DNA from: Vespa crabro
Lineage: Eukaryota > Arthropoda > Insecta > Hymenoptera > Vespidae
Length of the DNA stretch: 64,000 nucleotides
Reading direction: 5' to 3'
Assembly (NCBI RefSeq): GCF_910589235.1
Contig: NC_060965.1
Coordinates: 6,068,197-6,132,196 of the forward strand
Shown here: positions 38,476 to 51,166 of the stretch, one piece after another
How the letters are laid out: each line of letters starts with the position of its first letter
How positions within the stretch are numbered: position 1 is the first letter of the stretch
Position numbers and translations under genes: made by a program
Notes under the pieces: model-generated
What the model saw: only the letters and a program-made list of their open reading frames with translations
Databases searched by the model: none
Told to the model about the DNA's origin: nothing

Positions 38476-41293
38476 TGTTACATCATTATCCTTATCTCTT
38501 ATCTTCCTACTGGTTTTCCCATATTATCTCGAACATCTACACTTTTTTAATCATTCTACTTCTTATCTACAAGCACATTTGTTCGTTATTTTTTTTTGTA
38601 GTAAAAATAATAATACAATGAAATCGTATCGAATGATATATTCATGATATTTATGTATATTAATTAATCAAATGAAATTATTATTTAATGTTGACATAAT
38701 TGTATATAAAATATTATATATAATTTTATTATTTGTGAAAATATCATATTGAAAATTGATTTATTCTATTATATACAAATTTGTATAAAATTATGTATTT
38801 ATTCAATATATATTATAAATTCAAATCTATATACATAAATAATTCGATCCATATAAATATGTATATACGATATGTTACTCCTTTTTGTGAACTAATATCG
38901 GATTCTAAAATCACTAAATTTTTAACAATAGTCACATTCTACTAAAGCATAATGAGGTTGAAATCAAGAAAAGAAATTATAAAGTATTTTATTGACCAAT
39001 GATGATTAAATAACGTGTCTTGTATAAATTAAAAACGGTTTAAAAAGATTTTTGCGATTCGTAATTATCTTCCGTATTAGGGTGCTTGGTTTATCTTAAG
39101 GCAATGTTGGGTAATATATTCCTCGATTTCTCTCAATTTATTTTATAAATTTTTTATTATGTACTATGTTTCATGAAAAATATTAGTTTAGCCTATATAA
39201 TTCTCGAGTAACTGTCATAAATGTCTTTAAAAAAGTGGAAAAGGTAAAAGTTTCGAAATAATAAATCTTGACGGTACGATCGATTAAGTAGAAATACATA
39301 AATACGTTAATTCGGTGTTTGTATCTGAAAATAAATCCAACGAACGAACTGATCGATATTTTTGTCATAGTAAATAAATATATCAATACAAACTTTTATC
39401 GATATTATTGATAGATTTTGATGTTTCTTCTATAATTATACGGGTTAGAAGCAAACCTCCTTACAGTGATATTTCTACATATATATTTTTAGAATATTCT
39501 TCTAATGTAGAGAGAACGTTGCAAGTTTTCATTTTCTCTCGCTTACGTTCGTATGTACGTGTGACTGGTAAATAAACCTTTTTCTAAGCTCGTTTAAATC
39601 AAGATGAATGAACTTCCCTTTGAAATTTACATTCGTCAACTATTAAATTGCGTTCTGTGAAGTACGTGTAAAAATCAAATTAGTTTAACAATGCTACTAC
39701 AATGAATTTAAACAAATTAATTATTGAGAATATTTATGATATAAATTCTTATGATATATAAAAGGAAAGCAATGTGTATGTGTGTGTTTATATACTTTTA
39801 ACGATCACCATTTTGTCTGACATAGAAAATATATATTTTGTTATCGATTTATCGATTTAAATCATTTTAATTATTCGATCATTAACGTACATATTTCTTG
39901 ATGCATATTTGATCCTTCACAGAGTATAATCAATGATATATGATATATATGGATGCATGCATGTATATGTATTCATCCTTTTATTCCTCGTTGATTACTT
40001 CGTCAGGTAATCTTATCATTTCCACTGTCTTTCTTTTTCTTTCTCTTTTTCACTCTTTTTTAATGTATATTTCTTGCTTTATTCACAAATATTCATATAT
40101 CGAGATGACGGAATGCATGCAAATGTAATTATGAAGTCGATATGCAGTCCGTTTAATCTGAACTGTGAATATTCTAAATTCTTTATTCATTTTACTATTG
40201 CTTCATATAAGAATAATATTGTTTTGATGATTAATTAATAAATGGTTGACACCCTCTAAATTTTAAGATTATTGTCATTCGAAGGGTAGTTATGGAAATA
40301 TAATTTGTTACATGTTAGAACATGTTAATGAATGTTGGAAAAATTTATTTATTCAATTAATTTATTCATTATAATTTGTTTGATATTACAAAAAATAAAA
40401 ACAAAGAATGTTACTTCTATGAATATCATATGGTTTAAAGACGATGTGCATAATTTTATCTTGATATAAACTTAAAAATATGGTATTGATTAGTTGATAA
40501 AAGAAAGATCGAATTAATTTGTATATACAAATGAATTGTATAATATACCTCTCTATAGGTATATATAATTTCGAACATTACTTAATACTTGCTGGATTAA
40601 GATAAACGAGTATAGGTATCAAACATTTTCCGCCAGATAGCTTCTTAATTGAATACAAAATAATTAAATGGCTAAGATTTTATTAGATATATTCAAAAAA
40701 AATTCTAATATAAATTTCATTTACTTTCTTATTTTCATTATAACAATAGTAATATACGTTGTATAATTTTGCAAAGCGACCATAAATGATAGAGAATAAT
40801 ATTGTTTTATTATGAATAATATTATATAATTCTTGTGGGCGAGAAAAAGAATATTAATTTTGCAAAGACGCACTTATAATACTTAAAGTGCTATGAAAGA
40901 TTAGATTTTAGACTTACAAAATAAACATCGACATAATCGATTTAAAAATATTGTTTTTTTTTTGGAAAATGACTTATATATTAAAAATATATATCTTGAT
41001 AAAATGTTTTTCGTTTTTCATATTCTATTAGAATTTCAGATAAAAGTATGGGAAAAAGTGAAATTGATTTGTACTATTAGAATCTTAAGCAAAAAATGAT
41101 AATCTAGAATATATTGCGTATTTATTCTGTTTGATTCAAAATTTGACTTATAACCCTTTGCATATCTTTGCATACAGAAATTTATTTGTCTAAGACGTAT
41201 TATAGTTATTTTACAAAAAGATCAGATTTGTAATTTGTATAATCTTTTATACTACAATGTAATTTATAAATTAAAAATTTTTTAAATACCTAA

Positions 41294-42706
41294 CTATGCG
41301 CTTAATTCGCGTTGAATTTGTTCTAACGTTTTTCCTTTTGTTTCTGGAACAAAGAATAAAACAAAAACGACACCTACAGCGCAAATAAGAGAAAATAACC
41401 AAAACGTACCATAAATATGAATAATATCATTTAAATTAACAAAAGTTTTAGTGACAACAAATGCCAGTATCCAATTCAATAAGCAAGCACTACTACCAGC
41501 GATACCTTTGGTTTCAGGCGTAAAAACTTCTGATATCATCATCCATGGAAGAGGACCGAATCCAATTGCAAATGAAACGATAAAAGAACAAACAGATAAG
41601 AGTGGTAACCAGCCTAGACTACTTGTACCTGTTGTTTCTAAGAGATAGAAGTAAATACCAAGTGCTAAATTAGATAAAGTCATAAAAGTACTAGATATTA
41701 TAAGCAATATTTTTCTACCTAGACGATCGACTGTTAATGAGCTAATAAACACCATAGTTATTCCAATTACTCCTACGACAATAGCAGCTTCCTTAGGTCC
41801 AACAAACCCTCCTGCTTTGTCAAATATAAAACCAATGTAAAATGCAACAGCATTTACTCCACTCAATTGTTGAAATCCCATAAGCCCATACGATATTAAT
41901 ATGGCTTTTTTGCAAGCTTTAGATTTCAATAAAGTTAGAAAAGATACCTTGTTTTTATTAGCCTCTTCTATCATTTTTTTCTGCATACTTAATTCTTGTT
42001 CTACATCATATTGAGAACCTCTAAGTTTAATATAAATTTTCCTAGCTGTATCTTCATTTCCTTTAATTAAATAGTATACAGGACTTTCTGGCATGAAAAA
42101 AAATGCTATACCAAAGATTATTGGTATAAACCCAGATATAATGGATAATTGGTACATATTTACGCCAATATTTAAGATGGATACTATCAGAATACCTATA
42201 GTGAGAAATAACTGATAAAATGTACCTAACCTTCCACGAATTTCACTTTCTCCTATTTCTGAGGTATACATAGGACCTGTCACACAAAATGCTCCGCCGC
42301 TAAAACCTGTCAAGAACCTTCCGACGTAAAAAAAAGCGACAGACTTTGCAAAGATAATGCAAAGCCAGCCAATTGTAAAAGGAATTACAAGCATTAGCAT
42401 AGAATATTTTCTGCCTATTATATCTGCAAGAGTACCAATAGGTACACACACTATTGCAGAACCAAGTGCTGCGAGTGATCCAATCCATGAAAATTCTTCT
42501 GGGGTAATGGTGATTTTATATATGGTTGCTATATTGACACCATCTGTACCAGCTTGTGAGGTCCATGATACTGACATTCCTGCTGCTATTGCACCTATGG
42601 AGGCTGCTAAACTTGCAATGTATTGTAGAAACCTTTTTGCTTTGATTGTTTGCTCAGTTTGAGAGACAAGGGTTTCTTGAGAAAATCCAACAATTTTTTC
42701 TGCCAT
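41294..42706 (-). CDS. Tret1: Facilitated trehalose/sugar transporter, Tret1-like, array copy 3
   Basis: A single open exon of 470 residues, one residue shorter than the other copies in the loop after membrane segment 5 (NIGVNMYQLS). All transporter motifs are intact (GRK, GRFLTGFSGG, PESP, QQLSGVN, DRLGRK, GFGPLPWM, PETKGKTLE). Its N terminus matches copy 2 (MAEKIVGFSQ) while segments 7-8 match copy 1 (FDKAGGF, VGVIGI), so it looks like a mosaic. The exon begins at an acceptor at 42748 with a 42-nt leader. As for its neighbours, a plasma-membrane trehalose or hexose facilitator is expected, with the exact sugar unknown. Confidence 0.95.
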   Translation of the reverse strand: MAEKIVGFSQETLVSQTEQTIKAKRFLQYIASLAASIGAIAAGMSVSWTSQAGTDGVNIATIYKITITPEEFSWIGSLAALGSAIVCVPIGTLADIIGRKYSMLMLVIPFTIGWLCIIFAKSVAFFYVGRFLTGFSGGAFCVTGPMYTSEIGESEIRGRLGTFYQLFLTIGILIVSILNIGVNMYQLSIISGFIPIIFGIAFFFMPESPVYYLIKGNEDTARKIYIKLRGSQYDVEQELSMQKKMIEEANKNKVSFLTLLKSKACKKAILISYGLMGFQQLSGVNAVAFYIGFIFDKAGGFVGPKEAAIVVGVIGITMVFISSLTVDRLGRKILLIISSTFMTLSNLALGIYFYLLETTGTSSLGWLPLLSVCSFIVSFAIGFGPLPWMMISEVFTPETKGIAGSSACLLNWILAFVVTKTFVNLNDIIHIYGTFWLFSLICAVGVVFVLFFVPETKGKTLEQIQRELSA

Positions 42707-42748
42707 ATTTCTTCGAGTATTTTTGCGTAATGATGCTTTTTCGTTTAT

Positions 42749-44798
42749 CTAAAATTGAATAAAATATTTTGTTACTAAATAGCAGCATGTATTAATAAGT
42801 TTTAAACATATATTACAGAGCAGAATAGAAGAATAAGGTATTTAAAATTTCGGTTGCACGATATTGCCAAAATAATGAAATATCGGTAGATCCTTTTCTC
42901 GATAACGAAATTATAATATAATAAATAATAAAATGAACAATTATGTTCAGTTGTACGAGTAATTTTTCATTTGAATACTTATAATATAGTTTAATATTTT
43001 GTATTGTTACAATTATCCCACCTCGATTTTAATATCACGTTCCTACATTTATGTTAGGTATTATTTATACCAATTGGAGAATAATATCAATATTGAAAAT
43101 AAAAAGAACTACCATTTTTAATTGATAGAGTAATATTTATTTATAACATCGTAAGATAAAATAATGGACCGATAACTTCTTATGGAAATAGAACCATTTT
43201 CTAGAAGACTAACAGTTAAATAACAATTTAAAGAACGTTGCTTTTAATGTATTTTCCTAACTAGGACATTTTTCGTCGATAATAAAACAAAATGAACATG
43301 TTAAAATTGATATAAAATTTAATAAAAATTTATTAAAAAATGCTAATATAATTTATTTTTATAAATTTTCTGTTTCTTTTTTTATATAAATTATAATACG
43401 TGTTCTTTTTGTTCCTTTGTTTTTTTTTTTTAACATTTTATATGTAATAATTTTATTATTGGGTCCATTAAATAATGAATTCAGTAAAATAGTATTACAG
43501 TTTTTGGATTTATATTTTTATTTAACCTATCATTTCGAAATGAACGAAAAGAAATGAGAGAGTGTCGAAGTTGAAATAAATTTAGAGAAAAGAAAATGAA
43601 ATTATTGCTTAATATTGCTTAATCAAAGAAATTAATACAAGTAATAATGTTACTTTTTATAATAATGTTGATATTATGTATCTTTTTATTTATATTATTT
43701 CATTTTAGGAAATTAACATTATCTGTCAGTTTATATTCGAAATTTAATTTTTTTTTGTTGAATATAAATTATACTTTATATTATATAAATCTCGAATTAT
43801 ATAATGATTTTTTCTTTTTTAGATATGAAATCAATTGAACTGTAAAGAATTCAAATAAAATCCTTTGTAAATATTGAAAATAATAATTTTACGATTTATA
43901 GTAATATAATTATATTTGTATAAGTTATATTGTACAATTATCAAATTATTTATTTCAAAATATAATTATTAACTTATATAATTTCTTTTTTAGTCAATAA
44001 TAAACATTTAATTATATTGGATTTAAACAGCAGTCTGTGTAGATATTGAAAATGAAACTATTATGAATTATTATAATAAAGTAATACTATTATAAATTAT
44101 AGATATGATTATCAAAATATTTATTTTATCGATTTTCTATCGTCGAAGACGAAAGGAAATTGGATTATAGAGCATTATAAAAAAATATTATCTAGACATA
44201 CATAATTAAACTCTATTACGAATTATTATAGTAAAGTTATATTAAAATAAATAATACTCTATTTATTAATACATCATTTTTTTATATACCAAAATATAAT
44301 TGAATTATAGTGAGTATAAACAAATTCTATTTTCGCATATAAAGAATGGAACAATAACTATTTATTGTAATATAATTATACTAGCATAAGTTATACTAAA
44401 TATTAGTGAAATTATTTGTCTAATTATATTATTATTTTAAGACATAAAAAGAAATTGGTTTAGAGAGGATTGTTATGAAATAAGAAAAATGAATTATAAG
44501 AGAAATAAGAATGGTGGTAAAGAGAGACGGAAATAAGAAAATGCATTTTCTCCAAGAGATAAAGTTAGAAATGTACGATTTTCTTCTTTTATTTCACGCG
44601 ATTCAATCATAGCTTCATTGATCTAATCGACCTAGTTTAATTATAGTTCTTTTTTAAATCAATTTTTAAATTCGATTTAATCTTCTCTCCATTTTTGAAG
44701 AGACTATGAATTGTAATTCTATTTTATATATCAACATCAATATTATATCATTTACAGTTTATCTAAGATTAGAGTGAGAAAGGCAGAGAAAGAGAGAA

Positions 44799-44831
<33 letters not shown>

Positions 44832-46394
44832 GAGGAGAGATCCAGATAGGTAGTTAGATAGAGAGACAGAGAAAGATAAAGAGAGAAAGAGAGAAGAGAA
44901 AGAGAGAGAGAGAGGAGAAAGTGAGAGAGAGACAGAGTGAGAAAGAGAGAGAGAGGAAGAGAGAGAAATAATGATGGAATAAGAAAAATATAAACAACGA
45001 TATTTCTAGATAACGATAACGTTGTTGAAAAGAATTCTGGTTATTATTACTCTGATAACGAATTGATTCTAAGATTTATTTTTTACTGATCTTATGGTGC
45101 ATATATTTTATTAAAAATGTAATTCTCATGTTATTAGGGTATTTCAATTTTATCTCTTTGTACTTCATGCTATTTTAATAATTATTTTTATTATTAAATT
45201 AAATATAGTATAAAGAATGTGCCTGTTACACTATTTGAGCAATTCTCAGGCAAAAATGATTAATTCGAATTTTAGAATTCTTTTTTCTTTTTTTTTTCAA
45301 TTTTCTGTATGATCAAAATTTTTATGATCGTTGAATAATAAATAACGCGAATTGATGGCAATAATTTTATTAATTTTTTTGGCTTTTTGTTTTGTGGAAT
45401 TAATCAATTTGACAAATGGATCATTTAAGTAAAATACTGGAAACTAGAGAAGCGAAGGATCGTCTGATCGGTAAGAAAGAATGAGAAATAGTGAATGATG
45501 AATGAAAAAGAGGAATCGGCAAAGAGGAATTTTGTCTAACGTTATTTTGTAAAATGTACTTTTTTTTAACAATCGAACGGAATTACGCCTATTTAAATTT
45601 TTCACGTTTTTGTTTAAATTAAACATAGAAAATTAAGTCTATTCGAAACAAAGATTTTTCATCTGGAATTTCGAATAAATTATTTTTGAAATTTAATGTG
45701 TAATGGCAATTTATATTAAATATCAATAAGGATATAATTAATATTTATGTTATTATAAATTTTCGGTATACTTTAAAATTACTTTTAGAAATCATTAAAG
45801 TGTTAATTATGTTGAATTAAATTTTTTTTCATTCAATATTTATATACTATTTAATTTATTAAGAAATTTATACGATCCCGTCGATACGTGACCGTACGTT
45901 TTAATGATTAATTTAATTTTGAGTAAGAATATATATATGAAACTTAATAGTATATAAACGAAATATATTCTATCGTCGATTCGAAGAAGAGATATGAAAG
46001 GTCTCGCTAAGAAACATAAAAGAAAAAGAAAAGAGACATAATAAAAGGAGAATAGAAACGATGTTTAGTGAAAGAAAAATGAGAAAGAAAAAAAAAAATA
46101 TGTTAAAAGATGAAAGAAAAATATTAATATATAAAAAAAAAACATACTGAATGACAGCCGAAAAAGTTTTTGTATCTCTAAATGGCATGTTGTTGAACGG
46201 TTACGTGCACTTAACGTAATATCACAACAAAATATTTAATAATAGGAAGAACTAACAAGTATTTACTTTAACTTATAATTAACTTTTCAAATTATATATC
46301 GTTGCTAATCCGTCCGTTTCATTCCGTTACCTAAGATGACAGTTTAGGATTTAGTTCACTGAGCTTTATTATTCTATCTCCCTCTTTTACTTTC
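42749..46394. other. 5' flank of Tret1 copy 3
   Basis: AT-rich non-coding DNA repeating units 1 and 2, with the third copy of the 63-codon open frame at 43647-43838. The part at about 44460-46160 is closer to unit 1 than to unit 2. Confidence 0.5.
44770..44969. repeat. GA-rich tract in unit 3
   Basis: About 200 bases of imperfect GA repeats, the counterpart of 29681-29929. Confidence 0.88.
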
Positions 46395-46830
46395 TTTACG
46401 TGTCTCTCTCTCTCTCTCTCCCTGTTATACCAAAATCCTTATCTCTTTTCTTCTTACTGGTTTTCTCTTATCAACTCGTGTATTTATACTTTTTTAATCG
46501 TTCCACTTCTTCTCTACGAGTTTCTTTGTTCAGTTTTTTTTTGTAAGAAAAATAATAATACAATTAAAATCGTATCAAATGATGTATACATGATTTGATA
46601 CGTGTATTGATCGATCAAATGATACTATTATTTAATATTAACATAATTGTATATAAAATTTTATATATAATTTTATTATTTGTCAAAATATTATATTAAA
46701 AATTGATTTATCCAATTATTTATAATATTGTATATAATTGTATATTCAATCAATATATATTATAAATTCAAGCCTATATACATGATAAATTCAATCTATG
46801 TACATACATATAGATATGTATATATACGTA

Positions 46831-47799
46831 GATATATACATATATATTATCGATTAAATCAAATTATTATTGGGTATAAAAAGAAATGATAAAAAATCTG
46901 TTCTATTTTTTCCAATTTTTATCGATACATTTGGCCGCTTCATTACAAAGATCTATCATTTTGACATTTCAAGGTCATATCGTTAAATAATGTTTTGCTT
47001 TATAAAGATTCCTGTACGTATATTATACAATATATTGATACATACTATTATATATCAACAAATGTTATCAAGTAGATTACGATATGATAATATGGAACAG
47101 ATATTCTGTTCAGAAATTAGTTTGATAAAAGCATGTAGATGATAAGCAAATCGATTAGTCATTAGCAAATTAATCTTTACATCGAAATGGTACAAAGATT
47201 ATTTTTATCCTTTTTTCATTTCTATTTTTTTCTTGACTCTTCTTGACTTTATTAAAATATAATTAATTTATTTAATTATTATTTGTTATTAATTATTTAT
47301 ACGAGTTATATCAAGAAATAATAAACTGTACATTTTTTCCCTCTTTATCAACAATTATAATCAATAATGAACGATAAAGACAATAGGATAAAATCAGTTT
47401 TGAGCCAGACAATTTATCGTGATAATATCATCAATAAAAATGATATTTTCTAAAAAAATTGAATTATTTTTATTTATTGTGATAATGATTATTGCTATCG
47501 ACAACGGATGAATATAAAACATTAATCTTTTTCTTTTAGATATTACACCATAGTTTTTCTTTTATTCATATATGTTGGCGAACTATTTCGCAGAATACAT
47601 TTCCATTAAAAATAACGTTTATTTTCATTTTATCTTTTTTTTATTCCGTACAGCAAAATGTTATTACGGTATCAATTTTTATTATTTAAAAATCATTAAG
47701 GAGATTTAATGTGTTACAATCAAAAAGAAATAAGAATAAAATCTTATGTAATTTTTATAACAAAATTATAATATATATATAATTGTATATATATATATA

Positions 47800-47855
<56 letters not shown>

Positions 47856-48440
47856 ATTTAATCATTATTATATATATTATATATGTACATTTTTTACAAA
47901 TAATCAAAAATATGGGCATTGAAAGAAGGAAAGAAAGAAAAGGATTAACAAAAATGAAAGGAAAGCATCGAAAATTGATTAATTGTATTTTCCTATATCA
48001 AAAAAAAAAAAAGAGAAAAAATGAAGAAAAAGAAAGTATCTTTATTTATTTAATTTTTGTAAATTAAATTGGATTAATTTTTGGCTACTATATTTAATTC
48101 TCTATAATTCCATATAATTTTACAGTTACGAATTTGTATATATTATAATTTTTTGCAAAGATATCAATTAATTTACGTTTTAATTTGTAACTTTTAATCA
48201 ATCAATCTCTCTTTAAAAGAATTAATAAATTTACGTTTTACTTTTTAATTTCTAAATAATTAATTTCTTTTATCATAAAATTAATTTATAAAGAAATTAG
48301 TTTCTATTAGAAAGTTAAATATGAACGAATATAAATAATATGAAATATTCTTGTAAAAGTCACATTTAAATTCTATTGCATTTAGCAAACGACAAAATCC
48401 TTAATATAATTATTTAAAGTAACATATATATTAAAGTAAA
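46831..48440. other. AT-rich unique spacer
   Basis: No gene supported. It includes a (TA)n run at 47806-47852. The open frame following the run on the plus strand (47801-48067) is built from the repeat and A-rich sequence. Confidence 0.6.
47806..47852. repeat. (TA)n microsatellite
   Basis: About 23 TA units, preceded by shorter TA runs broken by AATTG. Confidence 0.88.
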
Positions 48441-49240
48441 ATATTTAGTATAACTTTCAATATGAGTTAACAACTGATACAATGGTGCAATAGCAACTTT
48501 GGAACGTGAGTTAGCAACTGATATAACATATTTCAATATGGTGCAATATGTTGCAATACATTGTAACATGAGATAACAACTGAAAGAATATACTGCAATT
48601 ACACTGTTTACAAGTGGAAGGAAAATACACTATAGGGGATGTTCCGCACTCTTCCTTCTCCATCTTTTCCTTATCGTCCTTTATCTACTCATCATCTTAC
48701 TCTTCTTATTGTTACTTTACGCTAAAGCGAGAAAAATGATTAATTTCTAAAAAATTTCGCAAAAGTTCTCATACAATGATTCTGCAAATTCACGAGAATA
48801 TCGTAATAACAGCAGTATATATAAAATAATATACACTAACTTCCTTTTACAAGTTTATTAAAATTTTTATATCATAAACATTTGTTCTGCGATTGCGTTA
48901 CAAACAAATGTATTGATTGCACAACAGAAATGGTTTGAAAACGCTAATATAGATGTAAATAAATAGATGAATGTGTGTTTATATAGAATAACTTTATATA
49001 TTTATTATCTATTTAATAGTCAATAAAATATATAAGATATTAAATATATATTAGAAACTAACGAGAAAGGTCATATTTGGGCAATAAAATTAAATGTTTA
49101 ATGAATATAAATGAAATATTTTTTCAAAATTTCCTAACTGTTATTCATATTTTATCTTCCATTTCTTTTTTTTTCCTTTTTTCTTCTCCCTATCTCTTTT
49201 CTATTTTGATTGCCTTTCCATTTCTTTTCGTAATTATTTG

Positions 49241-50522
49241 ATAAACTATTACCTTAGATTTTGAATAATATTCACATAGATTCAGCTTAATTCATTCTTC
49301 AAAATATTTCTATCTGAAATAAATACATTTATTAACAAATATAGATTAAACATTTTTGATAATTCTTGCAGGTGTACGTCGGCTAGAATGTAATTACTGC
49401 TCGTAAATATTTGAATGTATACAAATGTACAATAATTGTTATTTATTAATATACATATATAAATACTTACATACAGATTACGTGTGCCAGAAATTTAGAA
49501 TTTTTGAAAAATCTATACGAATCATAGCACATAATTTTTGTTGATTATATAACTAATATTTCAACTGAGCTGTAGTTCCATAGACACTTTCTTGTTTATA
49601 GATTTTCTTCCATCGTCGGCGATTTCATGTTTTATTTATCGAATGTTTTTGTTATTGTACTTCTAAGATCATTCTTGTATGCAAGGTAACAATGCGTATT
49701 TACTACAACGACATATATACGATAACGAAGCGTAAGAAAACGTACTAAAAATAGAATCGTTATTACGAATAAAAATTCATATTTTTTTTTGTTATAACAT
49801 TTATATCTTCTAAAATAAATAATAATATTTAAATTATATTAATCTTGTTTACGAAAATGAATTATATAATTCGGATGAAAGTTGACATTCTTTTCATTGT
49901 AATTTATTTTTATCTAAACCATCACCAATATCTAAAGTAAAGAAGTCAAAGAATCTAATTTCGATAATCAAAAGAATGTAATTTAATTTCTGTCGATTTA
50001 TCAGAAAGATAGAAATGAACTAATTTATTACATAAAACCAATCGATTAAGAAATAAATCATTTATTCGTCGAACTATTACATTTAAGATACAGAACGTTT
50101 ATTCATCATAATTATTCAGAAAGGTAACTTCTTGAAGATGTCGAGAGAGAAAATATTGAAATATATTGAATATACCGTTATTTTGATGAATTATTAATTG
50201 ATTAAAGTTTATAAATTATCTTCAACAAACTCAACACAAAAACATTTTGAAAATTTCCACGAAAAATTTCATAAAATTATACGTAACTTTTCAGTAAATG
50301 GCGTCTACTATACAGATTCTTTGATCAGTTCTTTATTATATCATGTTAAAGATGAAGATATTAATAAATAATAAATATTAGGATAATTATATGTATAGTT
50401 GCAAGCATGACGTAAATATATACGAATTTATGGCCGCCTTTTCTATGACATTTATGAAGAATTTTTAGGTCGGAGACAAAAATATAATATATGTTCAAAT
50501 AGATTTTAATAGATATTTAAAA
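49241..50522. repeat. Near-identical 1.28-kb core, copy A
   Basis: Matches 55322-56603. By eye I see only a handful of substitutions (for example CGTGTGCC/CATGTGCC, ATCATAGC/ATCACAGC, TATGCAAGG/TATACAAGG) and no indel. No open frame of note runs through it. Confidence 0.88.
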
Positions 50523-51079
50523 GGATGTTTCTCTATAGTGGTTCTCGATAAACTGACTCGCTTTGTTTCGGCCGATCGCTTATTTTCGTAATTATTCGGG
50601 ATGCTATAAACAAAGCCGATCTCGAACGTTCAAGAAAGGATCTCAGGCGACGGCGAAATTTCCGTAATACGTATATATAAATATACTTATATAAACAAAT
50701 GTATTTGAACATATACATGGATATTTGCAATTACATAATTTAAAATTTCCAATTACATAATTTTTATTATTCGTACCAATTATTACAAAGATATATGTAT
50801 ATATGGCTGAATTTATCTACATATATAATGTGTGAACGTATAAGTACATAACATAAACAATATATATAGTACATATACATATGTATAGTTCGAATATTAT
50901 GTAAATACATAGTATATATACATACATATATTATTATATTTCAGTATGTATACATGTGGATATATTTGTATTTATATTTATAATACATACACAGACCACA
51001 AATACAAATACACATACACATATGTAGATGAGCGTTCCCTATCGTTACTCAAAAGCCTTTTAAGAGAAATATAATTACA

Positions 51080-51166
51080 GGGCCTAGATAGCTACATTGG
51101 TATAAGCAAAGGATGGAAAACATACACGGAAAGCGAAAGACCCAGGTTCGAATCCTGGCCCAGAAT
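51080..51166 (+). repeat. tRNA-like element A1 (probable tRNA-derived SINE head)
   Basis: It has an A-box-like TAGCTACATTGG at its 5' side and a perfect B box GGTTCGAATCC at 51145-51155, set in a 5-bp T-arm stem (CCAGG/CCTGG). The acceptor arm and anticodon arm do not pair convincingly, so it is not an intact tRNA gene. The 5' part resembles tRNA-Lys-type starts (compare CCTGGATAGCTC in element B1). Confidence 0.55.

Larger units (their letters stand above)
31849..38877. repeat. Tandem unit 2 of the Tret1 array (about 7.0 kb)
   Basis: Same order as unit 1 but shorter. Relative to unit 3, about 0.94 kb (39287-40226) is missing at about 32258, and the GA tract (36811-36860) is short. The 3' flank and 5' flank of its Tret1 are nearly identical to those in unit 3. 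Confidence 0.85.
38878..46830. repeat. Tandem unit 3 of the Tret1 array (about 7.95 kb)
   Basis: Full-length unit including the 0.94 kb lost from unit 2. Homology to the tails of units 1 and 2 fades after about 46300 and ends near 46830. Confidence 0.8.

Noticed and set aside
30403..45626. 60-codon minus-strand frame seen at 30403-30585 and 45444-45626
   Set aside because: Shared simply because units 1 and 3 are near-identical there. Broken in unit 2, so no sign of selection for coding.
51080..51166. Functional tRNA gene
   Set aside because: Only the T arm and B box are intact. Acceptor and anticodon arms do not fold.
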